From contig NC_079206.1 in NCBI RefSeq assembly GCF_026745355.1, positions 22,375,399-22,439,398 on the forward strand: 64,000 bases of DNA. Direction: 5' to 3'. The stretch is from Beta vulgaris subsp. vulgaris (lineage: Eukaryota > Streptophyta > Magnoliopsida > Caryophyllales > Amaranthaceae). Shown here piece by piece: positions 11,497 through 22,775 of the stretch. A program made the translations under genes and the position numbers. The notes under the pieces are model-generated. The model did not search any database and was not told where the DNA came from. It was given only the letters and a program-made list of their open reading frames with translations. Each line of letters opens with the position of its first letter. Positions within the stretch are counted from its first letter, which is position 1.

Positions 11497-13670
11497 ATGA
11501 AAATATTCAATCAACTAATTGTGGCAAGTCAAATACTAACATTCAACAGGAGTGTGTTACGCATGCTAATAGTGACAACAACGACATCGATGATATGGAG
11601 ATCGTTACAGGTTGGTGTATCTTACGTTCTAAATATTTTCACTAATGTCAAATACGAAATTCAATAAGATTACCACAAATTTCTTATAATCCCAAGTTTG
11701 TATAGCAAATTTAGTAATACATTTCTTTTACATGGAGAACTACTCATACATAGGAGACCTTACGTATGTTTGTGAGTTTTGTGGGGAGCAAATGTGATTT
11801 AATGAGAGAGTCAACAAAAGAAACAAAACAAGCAAGCCAATGTTTTTGTTATCTTGTATGCAAGGTTCAACTATCGTTGCTTAAACGCCCACCTCAACTT
11901 ATTTACAACCTATTGAAGAAGAAACATAATAGAAGCAACCACTTTCTTGAAAATATGTGAGGATATAGTATGATGTATTCATTTACATCAATGGGGGAAA
12001 GAATTATGCACCTACAATTGAGGTTGAAGGTCTATATAATTATAAAATTGGTGGTCGAAATCATAACTTGATAGCTAGTATCACTAGTAGAATAAATGCT
12101 TATTGTTGTGGTCATTATGTGGCCTATTGCGGCGGTTTTGACCATGCAACAATTAAGGGGGCAACAAGAGGTAATTAATATATTGCTGCAATTTTTAACT
12201 GCAACAATATTTTAACATATTGCTGCGGTTTTGGCCGCGGAACAGTTAAGGGGGAAGCAATAGCTAATTAATATATTGCTGCGGTTTTTAACCGCAATAA
12301 TATTCTAACATATTGCTGCGGTTTTTAGCGAAAATCGCAGCAATATATTTATTTTATATTAGAAAAATTCAATATATTGCTGCGATTTTTGCCAAAAATC
12401 GCAGCAACAGGTCCAGCTACAGGTAAACAAAAAAAAAAATTCTTTTGCATTTCGCAATTAAATTTGAAAAATAAAAACCATGCAACTAATCCATTCACTA
12501 TCCACCAAATTCATAGACAAACAGAAGATGAAATAACATATGAATCTTATTGATATATAAAGATAAAAAAAAACACTAATTACATAAATAATACAAAAGA
12601 TAAAAAATAAAATGAAAAAGAAAAAATAAAAAAACAACCTTACAAATAAATGACTAATTACAAAAAATAAAAAAACTGATCTAGAAAAAAAAAACCTAAA
12701 ACAGAATCTAGAAACAAATCTAAAAAAACGAAAAAAAAGACAAAAAGGAAACAAAATTAAGGAAACAAAAAACAAAAACGAAAAACAAAAAAAAAAAAAA
12801 AAACGAAAAAAAAAATAAAAATAGATTTGTACTGGTTTCTCGTGAAAATTGGTTTCTCGTTTCTCGTGAAAACCCATTGCGACGAACGGTGAAGATGAAG
12901 CATCAGTCGAAATCCACTGCTCGAAACGTACTGCCGGTCTGTTCTCAAAGTGGGCGCTTCAAATCGCTTCATATTCGAAACCCATTGCTCGTTCCCAAAG
13001 TGGGTGCTTCAGATTCGAAACCCATTGCTCGAAACCTACCATCAGTCAAGCAAAGAATTTGAGAGGGGTACAGGAGAGGGTACGAAAAGGAAGAGGAGAG
13101 GGGTACGAAAAGGAAGAGGAGAGGGGGTGCGAAAAGGCAGAGGAGAAATATACTTAGGGTTTTTTTTTGGTGCGACTGTGAGAGGGAATAGGGAGATAGG
13201 GTTTTTGTTTGGTGCGTGTGAGAGGGCGAAATGGGGTGAGGGAGGCGGTTATATTTAGGGTTTTCTTTTTTTTAGATTAGACGTATTGCTGCGGTTTCGG
13301 ACAAGAACCGCAGCAATATATTAAAATAATAATAAAAATTAATATTTTGATATATTGCTGCGGTTCTTGTCAGAAACCGCAGCAATATGTCCGGTCAAAT
13401 GTCAACTTTTTTTCAATTTTTTTTTCCGTTGAAACTATATTGCTTCGGTTTCTATCGAGAACCGCATTAATATGGTTATTTTATATTTTTCTTTTCTTTT
13501 AACGTGATATATTGCTGCGTATGGGTAAAACCGCAGCAATAAGCATTTATTCTACTAGTGAATTTGTTGTGTCCTGATGGTGCACGACCAAAATTCTCAC
13601 AACTTTATATATATAATTGTATACACATAATCGTGTCTCTCCATTAAAGGATCTGATGATGAAACATACT
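11497..13670 (+). pseudogene. Helitron Rep/helicase N-terminal region, decayed and split by CACTA-2
   Basis: The Helitron protein joins a rolling-circle replication initiator to a helicase. Readable parts in order: DENIQSTNCGKSNTNIQQEC (11498-11557), which starts right after a tttggtacag acceptor-like site; IGDLTYVCEFCGEQM with its CxxC pair (about 11750-11794), a TGA stop, then FNERVNKRNKTSKPMFLLSC; PPQLIYNLLKKK near 11890; and GLYNYKIGGRNHNLIAS ending at the CACTA insertion. Beyond it, LLCPDGARPKFSQLYI resumes at 13564. These match the known N-terminal order in plant Helitrons (GD-TY-C-x-x-C-G, PP-x-L, G-x-N-x-H, K-F-x-Q-L-Y-I). The Rep HUH motif and helicase are absent. Stops and slips show it is long dead. 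Confidence 0.75.
12082..13560 (-). mobile_element. CACTA-2: non-autonomous CACTA (En/Spm) element, 1,479 bp
   Basis: Both ends read CACTAGTAGAATAAATGCTT going inwards, and the match continues to about 24 bases. The flanking triplets are tat (12079-12081) and aat (13561-13563), a 3-bp target duplication with one change. Subterminal palindromes with TATTGCTGCGG and CCGCAGCAATA lie at both ends, for example 13283-13320 and 13352-13389. There is no transposase. The middle has A-rich DNA on the plus strand (12425-12830) and a short GA-rich block with repeats of gtacgaaaaggaagaggaga (13066-13145). Read on the minus strand this is a CT-rich leader like that of CACTA-1, so the orientation is minus. 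It must have been mobilised in trans. Confidence 0.9.
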
Positions 13671-13971
13671 ATGATATTAATTAATTGGTCCGACCCAAGG
13701 GGAGAGCAGTCCGAAATCCATCCGAAAACTATTTCTAAATGTGTTAAAGTTTATTTTAATCCTATTTCAAAGCGCAATTAATTATTTCTGATATTAATTT
13801 TATTTTGAGCCCATTAATTTGATTTTGAGCCCAATCATTTGAAAAAGCTCAATAATTAATTTTTCCTAATGATTAATTGTTTTATTTCAACAAATAAATA
13901 CTTTTAAATATATTTTCATAATTAAAATCTGATTTTTGGAGTTAAAAGATAAAAGAAAATCGTTAAAACGC
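13671..13971. other. AT-rich sequence without recognised features
   Basis: Follows the Helitron remnant. Contains repeated ttttgagccca motifs (13801-13833) but no open frame. Confidence 0.4.
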
Positions 13972-16757
13972 TGTATCAGCCCCACAAATTTGGAAACATC
14001 ATAATAGCTTTTATGTGCGCCGCGAAAACGTACTTAAGTCAATTGGAGCTGTTACATGGTACAATTAAGTGCTAAGTTACAACAAAATTACTTAAGATCA
14101 AGTAGTTAAAGTTGTTTTTATTACAACACTACCAACCTTTAACTTGAAAAATCCATTCAAAAGTACACATACAATTACTGCAGAATTAAGTTAGTCTCCA
14201 TAGAGATGGAGATCAACTAAGAGACAAACATAACAAAAGACTCCACAAAGTAATGTCGTCCCACACGACCATATAGTGATCAAGGAAGCAATCACCCCAC
14301 CTTCTTCGTTCTTCCTGCAATCAATTACAATCCTGCTCCCACTAGGACAGGTTCAAGAACAAATATCAACAATAGTTGAGCACAAAAGTCCACCCCTAAA
14401 TTCGTTTTTGGTGGCTTAAACCTTATGTATGAAAATTATGCTAATATCAATATGCTTCACAAGTAGAGTGCTTATTATAATATCAGGATTACTATCCTTG
14501 CACAATTTCTTTAAAATAAGAATTTATATCATGAAGCACACCACTTAGGCCATTCAAAACCTCTTCAGGTCAATAGCGTTTAAATACTTGGGTAAAGTAA
14601 ACGAGAATAGAGAGGGAGTCCTCACACAAGGCACCGACTGTCAGTCAACCCACCGTTTAAATTTCTATGCTTGCAAGCCTTAACTAGGACATGTCCCATT
14701 TTTATTATTTGCTGGATTTCACCCGCCCAGTGAGGGTTCGGAAGGAGAACACCCATCCTCCAAGTGCTTTTGTTGTTGTTTATACCGTACCTTGATAAGT
14801 CTCAGCCTTTACCCACTTGTTTCCATAATTTATTTACACAAATAGTTTACATGTACAGTAGTTTATCAATACCACTCATGTTCCAGAGAAAAACATATTC
14901 ATCCATGGAGAGGAAAAAGAATCAAGGCTACTATAGTATTGCTATTGTAAGACTTGCATCTTCTCTTGAAAATTTCAGTTTAACATTAACAATATCGCAT
15001 ATTAGTTAGGTATAAAAATATAAGGAAATAATCAAATCTTTACTGCTGGTGAAAGACTTATAAGCTCTTAGTATGCTCTTTTAAACTTTATCAAAAAGAT
15101 TAAATTGATTTGAACATATGAAACTTTCATAAGAAAAATTCCAGCAGAAATACTGAGTTTAAAATGCACATAACTTCCTGCTCAAAACTCCAAATTGGGA
15201 AATTTTAAAGCCTATCCTCAAGAATGTTTCGTTACAAACATTTTCTCGTGAAACAAGATAGGGCTAAAAATCAAGTTTATGGGGACTAAAGTGAGATTTA
15301 AAGTAACTGGTCACACCAAAATCGAGAACAATATTCATCAATTCACCCCAATTCAAAGAGATTTCTTTTCTAAGAGGATTCCTTCATAAAATTCAAATAG
15401 AAGTAAAGATCTTCCTAACATGACAACAATTCCATCATTTTATAAACACGCATGCATTTACTTATATACTTATAAATATATCTCAAAACCACACATTAAC
15501 CAAATCTTCAATTTTTACTATACTAGTGTGACTTTCTTCCTCTCTTGGATGGATGAATAACAAATGTTACTTATAAGTTAAAATCAATTATATGCAACTA
15601 TAACCATAGTTCAAAATTTCACATGCATGTACTAATCTCATCAATAAATTTGGTTTATAAAATCATATTTTTGATACAATCCACCATCTTTTCATCAAAA
15701 TAAAGGTGTAATAGAAAGAGAGTGTACTTATGTACCTTAATTCCCCCTAATTATTACTTGAACCTTTCTCCTATCTTCTTTAATCTTCAAAGGCTTAAAT
15801 ACTCAAGTAGCTACACAAATTCATCAATGCATGTCATCATTTTCATGATCTAAACTTAAATCCTAACTTGAAAAATACTCTTTTACTTCTTTTGGCCTTC
15901 TTACCTTTCTATAGGGATGGTTTCCTCTAGATTTTCTTATGTTCTTTTAAAAAGATTTACTCCAAGTCTTCTTTTTCTGGAAAAATTACATATAAACACT
16001 AGATTAAATTTTCCCAATGTGATTTAGAAGAATGAACATGGAAGAAGAAGAGAAGAATGAAAAAAAAGAGAGAGGGAGGGATTACCTCCTAGTGTGCAAC
16101 AACAAGGAGAGGAGAGAGAGTGGGTAATTCCCAAACAGTAAAATTTAAAAGTTTTAAGAGTTGTATTCTCAACCTAGAGAAGTTTACTACCTATTTCAAT
16201 CCCCAAATTTGACTTTCCTGTTAATTTTGAATGAGATAATCTCCCTTCTTTGAGATACTGTCCAGCAGTCCCTAGCCCAACTTCATTCCATGTGTGGGAT
16301 CCAATAACCCCTTCCTAACCCCACTAAATGATACATATTCCTAGCCCACATATAGAAGGGCTTAATATATATTTTTTATTTTTCTCTCCTTAACTCATGG
16401 GCCTTATAGGGGTTATAGTTCAAGGTTTCAAATCTAAAATAAAACTTGGTTATTCATAAATGTTATTGTCTTCTAAATTTCCTTCCAAAGTTTATTTATT
16501 TCCCCTATTTCCTCCTAGGCAAATTAACTACTTCGTAACTTAGGTAGTCCTTCACTCTTCTTTGGCCTACCATGGTAATACAATAACTTTAATGCTAAAC
16601 AAACCATTTTATGGTCATAGTTGACATGCAAGTAGACTTCTTATTCAAAAGCGATTTCTATGATGAAAATATTAAGAATGCCTACGTGTAATATTTTGTG
16701 GTCACATATAGAGTGATCAAAGTATTTTCTCTGGGCTATTGGTTTCGAGCTGTTGCA
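13972..16757 (-). repeat. Probable second chromovirus-like LTR copy (about 2.8 kb)
   Basis: Left end TGTATCAGCCCC and right end GAGCTGTTGCA are imperfect inverted ends like those of the solo LTR at 7551-10984. A block gcttgcaagccttaactagg followed by acatgtcc (14669-14697) matches gcttgcaagacttacccgg with acatgtcc at 8169-8192, in the same orientation. I could not find a matching 5-bp duplication (left aacgc, right taaca), so the exact ends, or an undisturbed insertion, are not proven. No coding sequence is recognised in it. Confidence 0.5.
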
Positions 16758-16799
16758 TAACAACTCTTGTAAACACACAAATAACATTTTAAATAATTC

Positions 16800-17242
16800 T
16801 GTATTTATACAAAAGGCTTATTAAGTTCCACATCAAATCACATGAAATACGGATATAGGTTTGTAGGTGGAAGGACATGTGTATACCTAGTTTTTTTGAT
16901 TTTATTTTTGGAACATGTCCTGGTCGGAACAGAGTTCATTGTTAGTGATTTTGCAAGGTTGATGTCGAGGACTTGGATTATGTTGATTGAGCAAGAAGAA
17001 GATTTTTATGTTTTAAAATGGTGGGCTGAGGTTATAGTTAGATGTTTTTTTAGAAGTATTTTGTAATCTGATATTTGGTTCTGAGGTTGTTTTAATGTGG
17101 CTCCTGACCCACAGGTCCAAGTTTGATTTGTAAAGTTATGTTTCCGCTGCGAATAAATGTAAATACGTGGTTATTAAGTTTTAGTCGAGGTTTATGATTG
17201 TTAAGTGTGATTAGCTAGCATCTTAGAAGTCGGGCTGTCACA
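16800..17242 (+). repeat. 3' end of a Ty3/gypsy LTR (plus orientation)
   Basis: It ends CGGGCTGTCACA at 17242, immediately before a tRNA-Met type primer site. It shares, in order, acccacaggtcc (17108-17119), tccgctgcgaataaat (17144-17159) and the terminal GGGCTGT-CA with the end at 59685 and the reversed end at 7551. The 5' part of this LTR is missing or too divergent to see. Confidence 0.6.
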
Positions 17243-17245
17243 GGC

Positions 17246-17260
17246 GGTATCAAAGCCAGG
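17246..17260 (+). other. Primer binding site (Met tRNA type) of the chromovirus-like fragment
   Basis: GGTATCAAAGCCAGG, one base different from the common GGTATCAGAGCCAGG, lies four bases after the LTR end. This fixes the plus orientation of the fragment. Confidence 0.65.
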
Positions 17261-18300
17261 TTTCGATCCTGGGAATTGTGGGTTATGGGCCCACCACATT
17301 TTAGAAAAAAGCTACCAAGACATGTCGAAAGCAAGGCAGTGCGCTTAGTGCACTAACGTGCGCCAAGCTCACAGGCCATGCCGTGTCAAGCGCACCAATG
17401 TGCGTCTGACACGTGGACCTGTGTGTCACACAACGCGTGCGCCTGACACACTCCTCTGTGTGACACGCAGGTTCTCAATTCTATCTTTTTAAAGTGCCTC
17501 CTATGTTTGCGCATATTGGTCATGATGCGTCAGCCGTACTAATGTGCACCTGACACGTATAATTGTGCGTCACAAAAGACGTGCGCCTGTCACACTCTCT
17601 ACGTGACGCACAAATTTCATATTCCTTTAAATAGGTCTTGTTCCAGAATCAAAGGGACGGATTTCATACGGTTTTTCACACGGTGTTCCATACATTTAAC
17701 ACTTAGACTTTCATATATTTCAACACTTCACGAGCACTTACAAAACCTCTTTACAAAACTCATACATTCAAAACACATACCTTTTTTAGGCTTAACGATT
17801 TCTCGTCCCAAAGGTTGTCAATCTCTCAGACCCAAGCCACAGTATAATCCTGAGGATCCTAATAAATTCATTTTTTTATATTGAAGTTACTAACTATTTC
17901 TTTCCTGTTGTAGATCATTCATATAAAAATCGTTCCTCTGTACATTCTAACCCTTTTATTTCTTTTTCATGTATTTTCCAAATTGATATGCATGGATGAT
18001 TGTTTTAATGCTTTGATCACATTACATGTTATCATTGCTAATTAAAGACCTAAAGAACTGATCTAACATTAAATAGATAATTTGAACAACTTGTTAGATT
18101 TCTTTTAATTTGATTGCATAATAACATATCACTAATAATAGTCTTTTTATGTGTTTCTTGAATCAACCAAGACTAAGGGTGCATGAAAATATTATTTGGT
18201 TATTCTATCACATAAAACTTGACATGAATCAATATTAAGTAGAGGTTAGCAATGGGAGGACGTGGTTCCTGACTATGTTTGTACCCTCACACTAAACTCA
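17261..18300 (+). other. Untranslated leader of the chromovirus-like element, with GTGCGCC/TGACACG motif repeats
   Basis: Downstream of the primer site. Bases 17335-17620 contain many short, degenerate copies of gtgcgcc and tgacacg, for example at 17400-17470 and 17540-17605. No gag is readable; a 93-codon open frame (17603-17884) has no recognised domain. The fragment ends where a reversed LTR-like block begins near 18306. Confidence 0.45.
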
Positions 18301-18305
18301 ATCTA

Positions 18306-19047
18306 TGTGTAACAGGCGGTCCTTCTCGACCATCTTACAGAGGATTAATGCACAACGAAATCAAATAAATAATCTGATCAAACTAACCAACTACTACCAT
18401 CACACTCACTGAACTATATATCAGAGAATGTGGAAACCAAAATTCAACTCTAGTTAATTTTGAATTAACTATTACAATAACACTTTGATTTGTCACACTT
18501 TATATATATTCTTCTACAAATTCTGACAGAATTTCCTTTGAAAATATAACAACCATAAAGCGGAAATTTATTATAATTAAATAAAATAATCCCAATTCCA
18601 ACATCCAACAACCTCATCGCTTTCACGGAGTAACACCAAGAGACGATCAAGCGCATTAACACCTCTTAAATGTGAAAATGGAAAACACTAATTACCGACT
18701 AACCATTACAAGGTTGAACGACCTCACTTCAAAATACAAGTTAATACCACTATCTATACTTCTAGTAATCCAAAACCTTCAACATTAGAGAACTCTAACT
18801 CTTGAACCTGCAACAAATAGGACACTGCCACCCACCAAGTGACAGGCCACAAAAATGACAAAACAAAACGTACACACATCAGCAAAGCAGAGTACTAATC
18901 CATCAAATAGATTTACAACATGCTTTGGTGCTCCTTTACTTGAAAACCATTCGAATGCAATTATAACACCAAGGAAAATCTTTTCATTCATTAGTATGAC
19001 ATTACAATTTTGTATATGCATGACTATTGTTTAAGCCACTACAAGGA
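18306..19047 (-). repeat. Fragment of a chromovirus-like LTR in minus orientation
   Basis: Begins TGTAACAGGC. It shares gccacccaccaagtgacagg (18829-18848) with 7910-7929 of the solo LTR, followed in both by ccaca-aaatgaca, plus an agcggaaat block at 18558-18567. It is cut on the right by the hAT-like element. No gene is present. Confidence 0.5.
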
Positions 19048-19055
19048 CAATATAC

Positions 19056-19621
19056 TAGGGATGGCAATTGGGCGGGGCGGGTGTGGAGGATGGTACCTCA
19101 CACCCGCACCCGCATAAAATTCCAATCCCCAACCCCGCCCCACCACCCATTGCGGGGGAAAGTTCCAGACCCATCCTCGCCCACCAGATACGTATTTATA
19201 CCCTTCCCCGCCCCACCACCCACACGGGTACCCGCACCCTCTTCATATCTACGTCGTACCCACTTCATCCGCACCCCCACCACTCGCATGTGTATTCACA
19301 ACCGCTTGTACCTGCATCATACCCACATATATATATTTTGCAAAATAAAATTATTAATAATATAAGTATATAAATAGAATTTTAATCATATATATGCAAG
19401 GCGGGCGGGGATGGGGCGGGCGGGCGGGGATTGGGGGGAGGCGGGGATGGGGCGGGGAGGGGCGATCGGGTATGGGGTGGGGATAGCATAAAATCCATAC
19501 CTGCTCTACCACCTATTACGGGTAGGATTTTAATCCCCATCCCCGCCAAACCTAGACCCGTCCCTGCCCCACTTGGGCGGGGGTGGGGCGGGTCACTTGA
19601 CCCTCCCCACTACCATCCCTA
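19056..19621. mobile_element. GC-rich hAT-like MITE, 566 bp
   Basis: Ends are TAGGGATGGCAATTGGG on the left and, reversed, TAGGGATGGTAGTGGGG on the right. The flanking octamers are caatatac (19048-19055) and taatctac (19622-19629), matching in 6 of 8 positions. This is consistent with the 8-bp duplication that hAT transposases make. The interior alternates GGGGCGGG and CCCCGCCC tracts, in strong contrast to the AT-rich surroundings. Open frames in it are low-complexity artefacts. Repeats of this look are widespread in plant genomes; the superfamily is inferred from the target duplication. Confidence 0.7.
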
Positions 19622-19629
19622 TAATCTAC

Positions 19630-20640
19630 CTTGCCTCATTAGCGCATGTTCTATGCGTGAGGCTTCCTTCGGGAGGTTTGCGCTTTGTCCTTCCAAAAAG
19701 CTTTCTGAGCAATAGTGTTGGATCTTAGTCATAAGGAAATCTACCCAACCGTGACATTTATTGTTCTCTTGTTCCAGACTTGAGAACTGAAGTGTGTCTT
19801 AAACTTGGCGACCTCTTTAAGCAGCGGTATAAAGCATGGGATCAATCTCTTAGTCATGTACTCTTTTAGACTTAACCTAAACCTGGCAATACCTTCAAAT
19901 ATAGAACTGGACTTTAGGTTGGAACATTTGCATCCATGTTATATGACATTTGCATGTGATTGCAATTTTTTTAGTTACTAACTTGTCAAAGTGTCATTGT
20001 TATGCATCGTACCTTAAAATTTATCGCATCTAAAAAAACACAAATAAAAGATCGGCAATTGGCAAAACCTCGCCTACATCCCCGAAAAAAATGTCAGGGT
20101 AGTAGTGCGCCAAGTACATTAAGGTGCGCCTGACGCACCACTCCAACGCTAGTTGCATGACTGTTTGCCGTGCGCAACAATGGTGCCTGGCACACAGTTT
20201 GTGCATCACATGCTTTTCGTCGATTTAGTCATCATGATGGTTGATCCTATGTTCGGTTGGTCTGTATTCGCATAAAATCATGGTCATTCTAGAGGTCTCA
20301 CCTAATTAAAAATAAATAAATCTTTTCATGCAAGGTCGAGTCTGTCTTAAAAAAGGTGCATCTGGAAAAGTGGTCATGATAGAGTTAGAATTGTCAAGCA
20401 TGTCTACTTCTCCCTACTATCCAACTATTCTTCCCAATTAATCTTATCTTATCATATTCACTTAATTTCATAAACATACATCTTTCAAAATCAATCGTAC
20501 ACCCATGTCTATTTACTAATCGTCATCATACAAGAGATTTACAAATATATTTTCATAATTAATTCATCATCTTTTCCTAACAAAAGATAAAAACAATGCT
20601 TTTCTTTCAAAAACGGATTTCAAAAATTCTAAGCCTAGTC
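19630..20640. other. Intergenic sequence with a second leader-like motif cluster
   Basis: No gene is recognised. Bases 20100-20215 carry gtgcgccaagtacattaagg, tgcgcctgacgcacc and related motifs resembling those at 17335-17620, in the same orientation. This may be a leftover leader of the same chromovirus-like family. The rest is featureless. Confidence 0.35.
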
Positions 20641-21245
20641 CACTATAATAATTATTTACTGTTGCGGCTGAATTGCTACGATTTTACACGTACGCAGCAT
20701 TAAACCACATCAAAAGAAAAGGAAAAATCAAAAATTAACTTATTGCTGCCGTTTTGGGTGAAAACCGTAGCATTAGATTTTAATGAGAAATTTTAAAAAA
20801 TGTTTTGACTGATTTTAAATATTATCTTTCAAATTAAAATATTATCTTTTAAATAAAATTTTAATCTATTGTTGCGGTTCTGGGTGGGAACCGCAACAAT
20901 AGGCCCACATTGAACAATTAAAATAAATAGGGTTTTCAAAAAGCGTCATTCCCATTCCCACACTCCTTTGCGTTCCTGTCACTTAGCAGCGTTTGATCCT
21001 TCACGCTCTCTTACTACTTCACCCTCCTCCCACTCCTTCATCCTTTCTCACTCCTTCATCCGTCTCTCACTGCTTCATGCTTCAGATCTCCTTCATCGCT
21101 CCTTTTTCTCTCCTCCTCAAGTTTACTCCTCCACTCTTCATCGCCGTCATCAAACCTCTTCGAGTCTAATCCTTCTTCATTGTTCTCCGCCAAACCTGCT
21201 CTCTGTCGAACTTGCTCGCCATCAAACTTACGCGCCGGCATCAAA
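20641..21245 (+). mobile_element. Degenerate CACTA 5' end with CT-rich leader (truncated)
   Basis: Starts CACTATAATAATTATTTACT followed by GTTGCGG, an eroded version of the CACTA family end. Palindromes with ttgctgccgttttgggtg / aaaaccgtag (20741-20772) and tattgttgcggttctgggtg / ggaaccgcaaca (20869-20900) follow. Then comes a CT-rich stretch (20945-21220) similar in place and composition to the leader of CACTA-1. There is no matching right end; the copy stops where copia LTR sequence begins. Confidence 0.65.
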
Positions 21246-21249
21246 GTAG

Positions 21250-21995
21250 GACTTTAGATGCTTAATGCGGAAAAAGAGTATCATATACCCAAACATCTAA
21301 CCCAAGAATAAATTGCATAAACTAACATGAATCAAATAATATATAATATTATATACCTTTGATGCGTGAATCCTCAAAGGTACTAACTTCCAAGTGAGAT
21401 CTTATGAGAATGTCAAGCATCATTCCTAGAGTGTTGGTCAACGACAATGGTTAGATTACCACGTGTGCTAGTAAGAAAAGAGTAAACTATTCACTCCTTA
21501 CTTTGTATGGTGTTAGGTCAAAAGGGAGGAAGAAGAGGAGTCTAAGTCTTTACCAAAAATCAGATTTTTTAGCAAAAAGATGATGATTAATTCATTTGTA
21601 ACCTCTATATCAATATATAGAGTTGTTACAATGGTGGTTTCATAAGGCTTAATTGGCCACATAATGTCATACATTAAGAGGCTCAATTAGACATATAAAG
21701 CCACCCACTATAAATCACTTAACAACAAGAGTTACAACTCTTCCCCTACTATCCACATGACCTTCAAACCATTTCCAAAATGGATTTGGGTAATTATCTA
21801 ATCTTTGTTACAATGTGTGAACTCATAGGATCCAATAAATATTAGTAGTCGGACCAATCTTATTAATCCATCAAACCGTAATTTAGCATCTAGCAAAACG
21901 TTAAAAGTCACCTAATATTATTGAATATATTGTCTTTGTAAACTTGTCCAAGTATACTGAGATTCTTACACTTGATCGAAGACAAAAATTCTTCA
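21250..21995 (-). repeat. 3' LTR of the copia 3' half
   Basis: The minus-strand start is TGAAGAATTTTTG beside the polypurine tract. The other end is estimated from where the CACTA fragment stops. No second LTR is present to confirm the ends. Confidence 0.45.
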
Positions 21996-22775
21996 ATCTC
22001 CTACTTGTTTGAGAACAAGTGTGTAATATTTAAGTTCCTTATGTCACTTAATGTCCAACTTGATAATATGATAAACGTAATGTTCAACTTGAAATTCGAG
22101 TTTCAACTGTCGAAACAAGTGATTAACTCTTTAATTCATTTGTGCACGGCCATACATGCATTTTTTAGCTCCTGCTCTTCAAGAGGCCAATACACCAATC
22201 CTAACTATTTAGGAGGACTTATCCAGTCTTGTATAACCAAAACTCCCACTCAATTCGTAGCATTTCTGATCATTGCCATTATTATAACCTCCTTTTACGG
22301 CACGACGTTTTGCAGTTTCAAAAACATACTAATCCTTAAGTAAGAGTAGGGACATACTCATGTCAAAGGAATCCACTAAATATATTAATGAGATTCTCAT
22401 AAACCTTTTAGAGAACTCCCACGAGGTCTGCCCAACGTGCATCAACTATACACGCCTATGCAAATGACTAGATATCTCTATGTCCCCATAGCCCATGAAA
22501 TTGTGCTATCAATCAACTTGCAATTTAGTCCATGATACTGAATCATTTACGTTGAACTTTAATGATTTGAACTAGGGACCAAGGTATATTATAACTCTTG
22601 TTCACTGGATAGAACACGTATTTGACAATCCTATCAAACGTTATAAAATACTTTGAACGTTTTATTTAATACTAAACCAAGATTAAATAAGAATATAACC
22701 TTTTATTGATAATCATAACCAAACATATCATAAGAATAACTACAACCATGAAATAATTAAAGTATTAGTACACAG

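Noticed and set aside
12458..12877. 139-codon Phe-rich minus-strand frame, apparently membrane-like
   Set aside because: It is the reverse of a poly-A-rich stretch inside non-autonomous CACTA-2; no domain and no conserved pattern.
17244..17285. Possible tRNA gene, because of ggtttcgatcctggg
   Set aside because: It resembles a T-arm, but no acceptor, D or anticodon arms can be placed around it; it follows a retroelement primer site.
19027..19715. Pro/Gly-rich overlapping frames on both strands
   Set aside because: They fall inside the GC-rich MITE and reflect its repeats.
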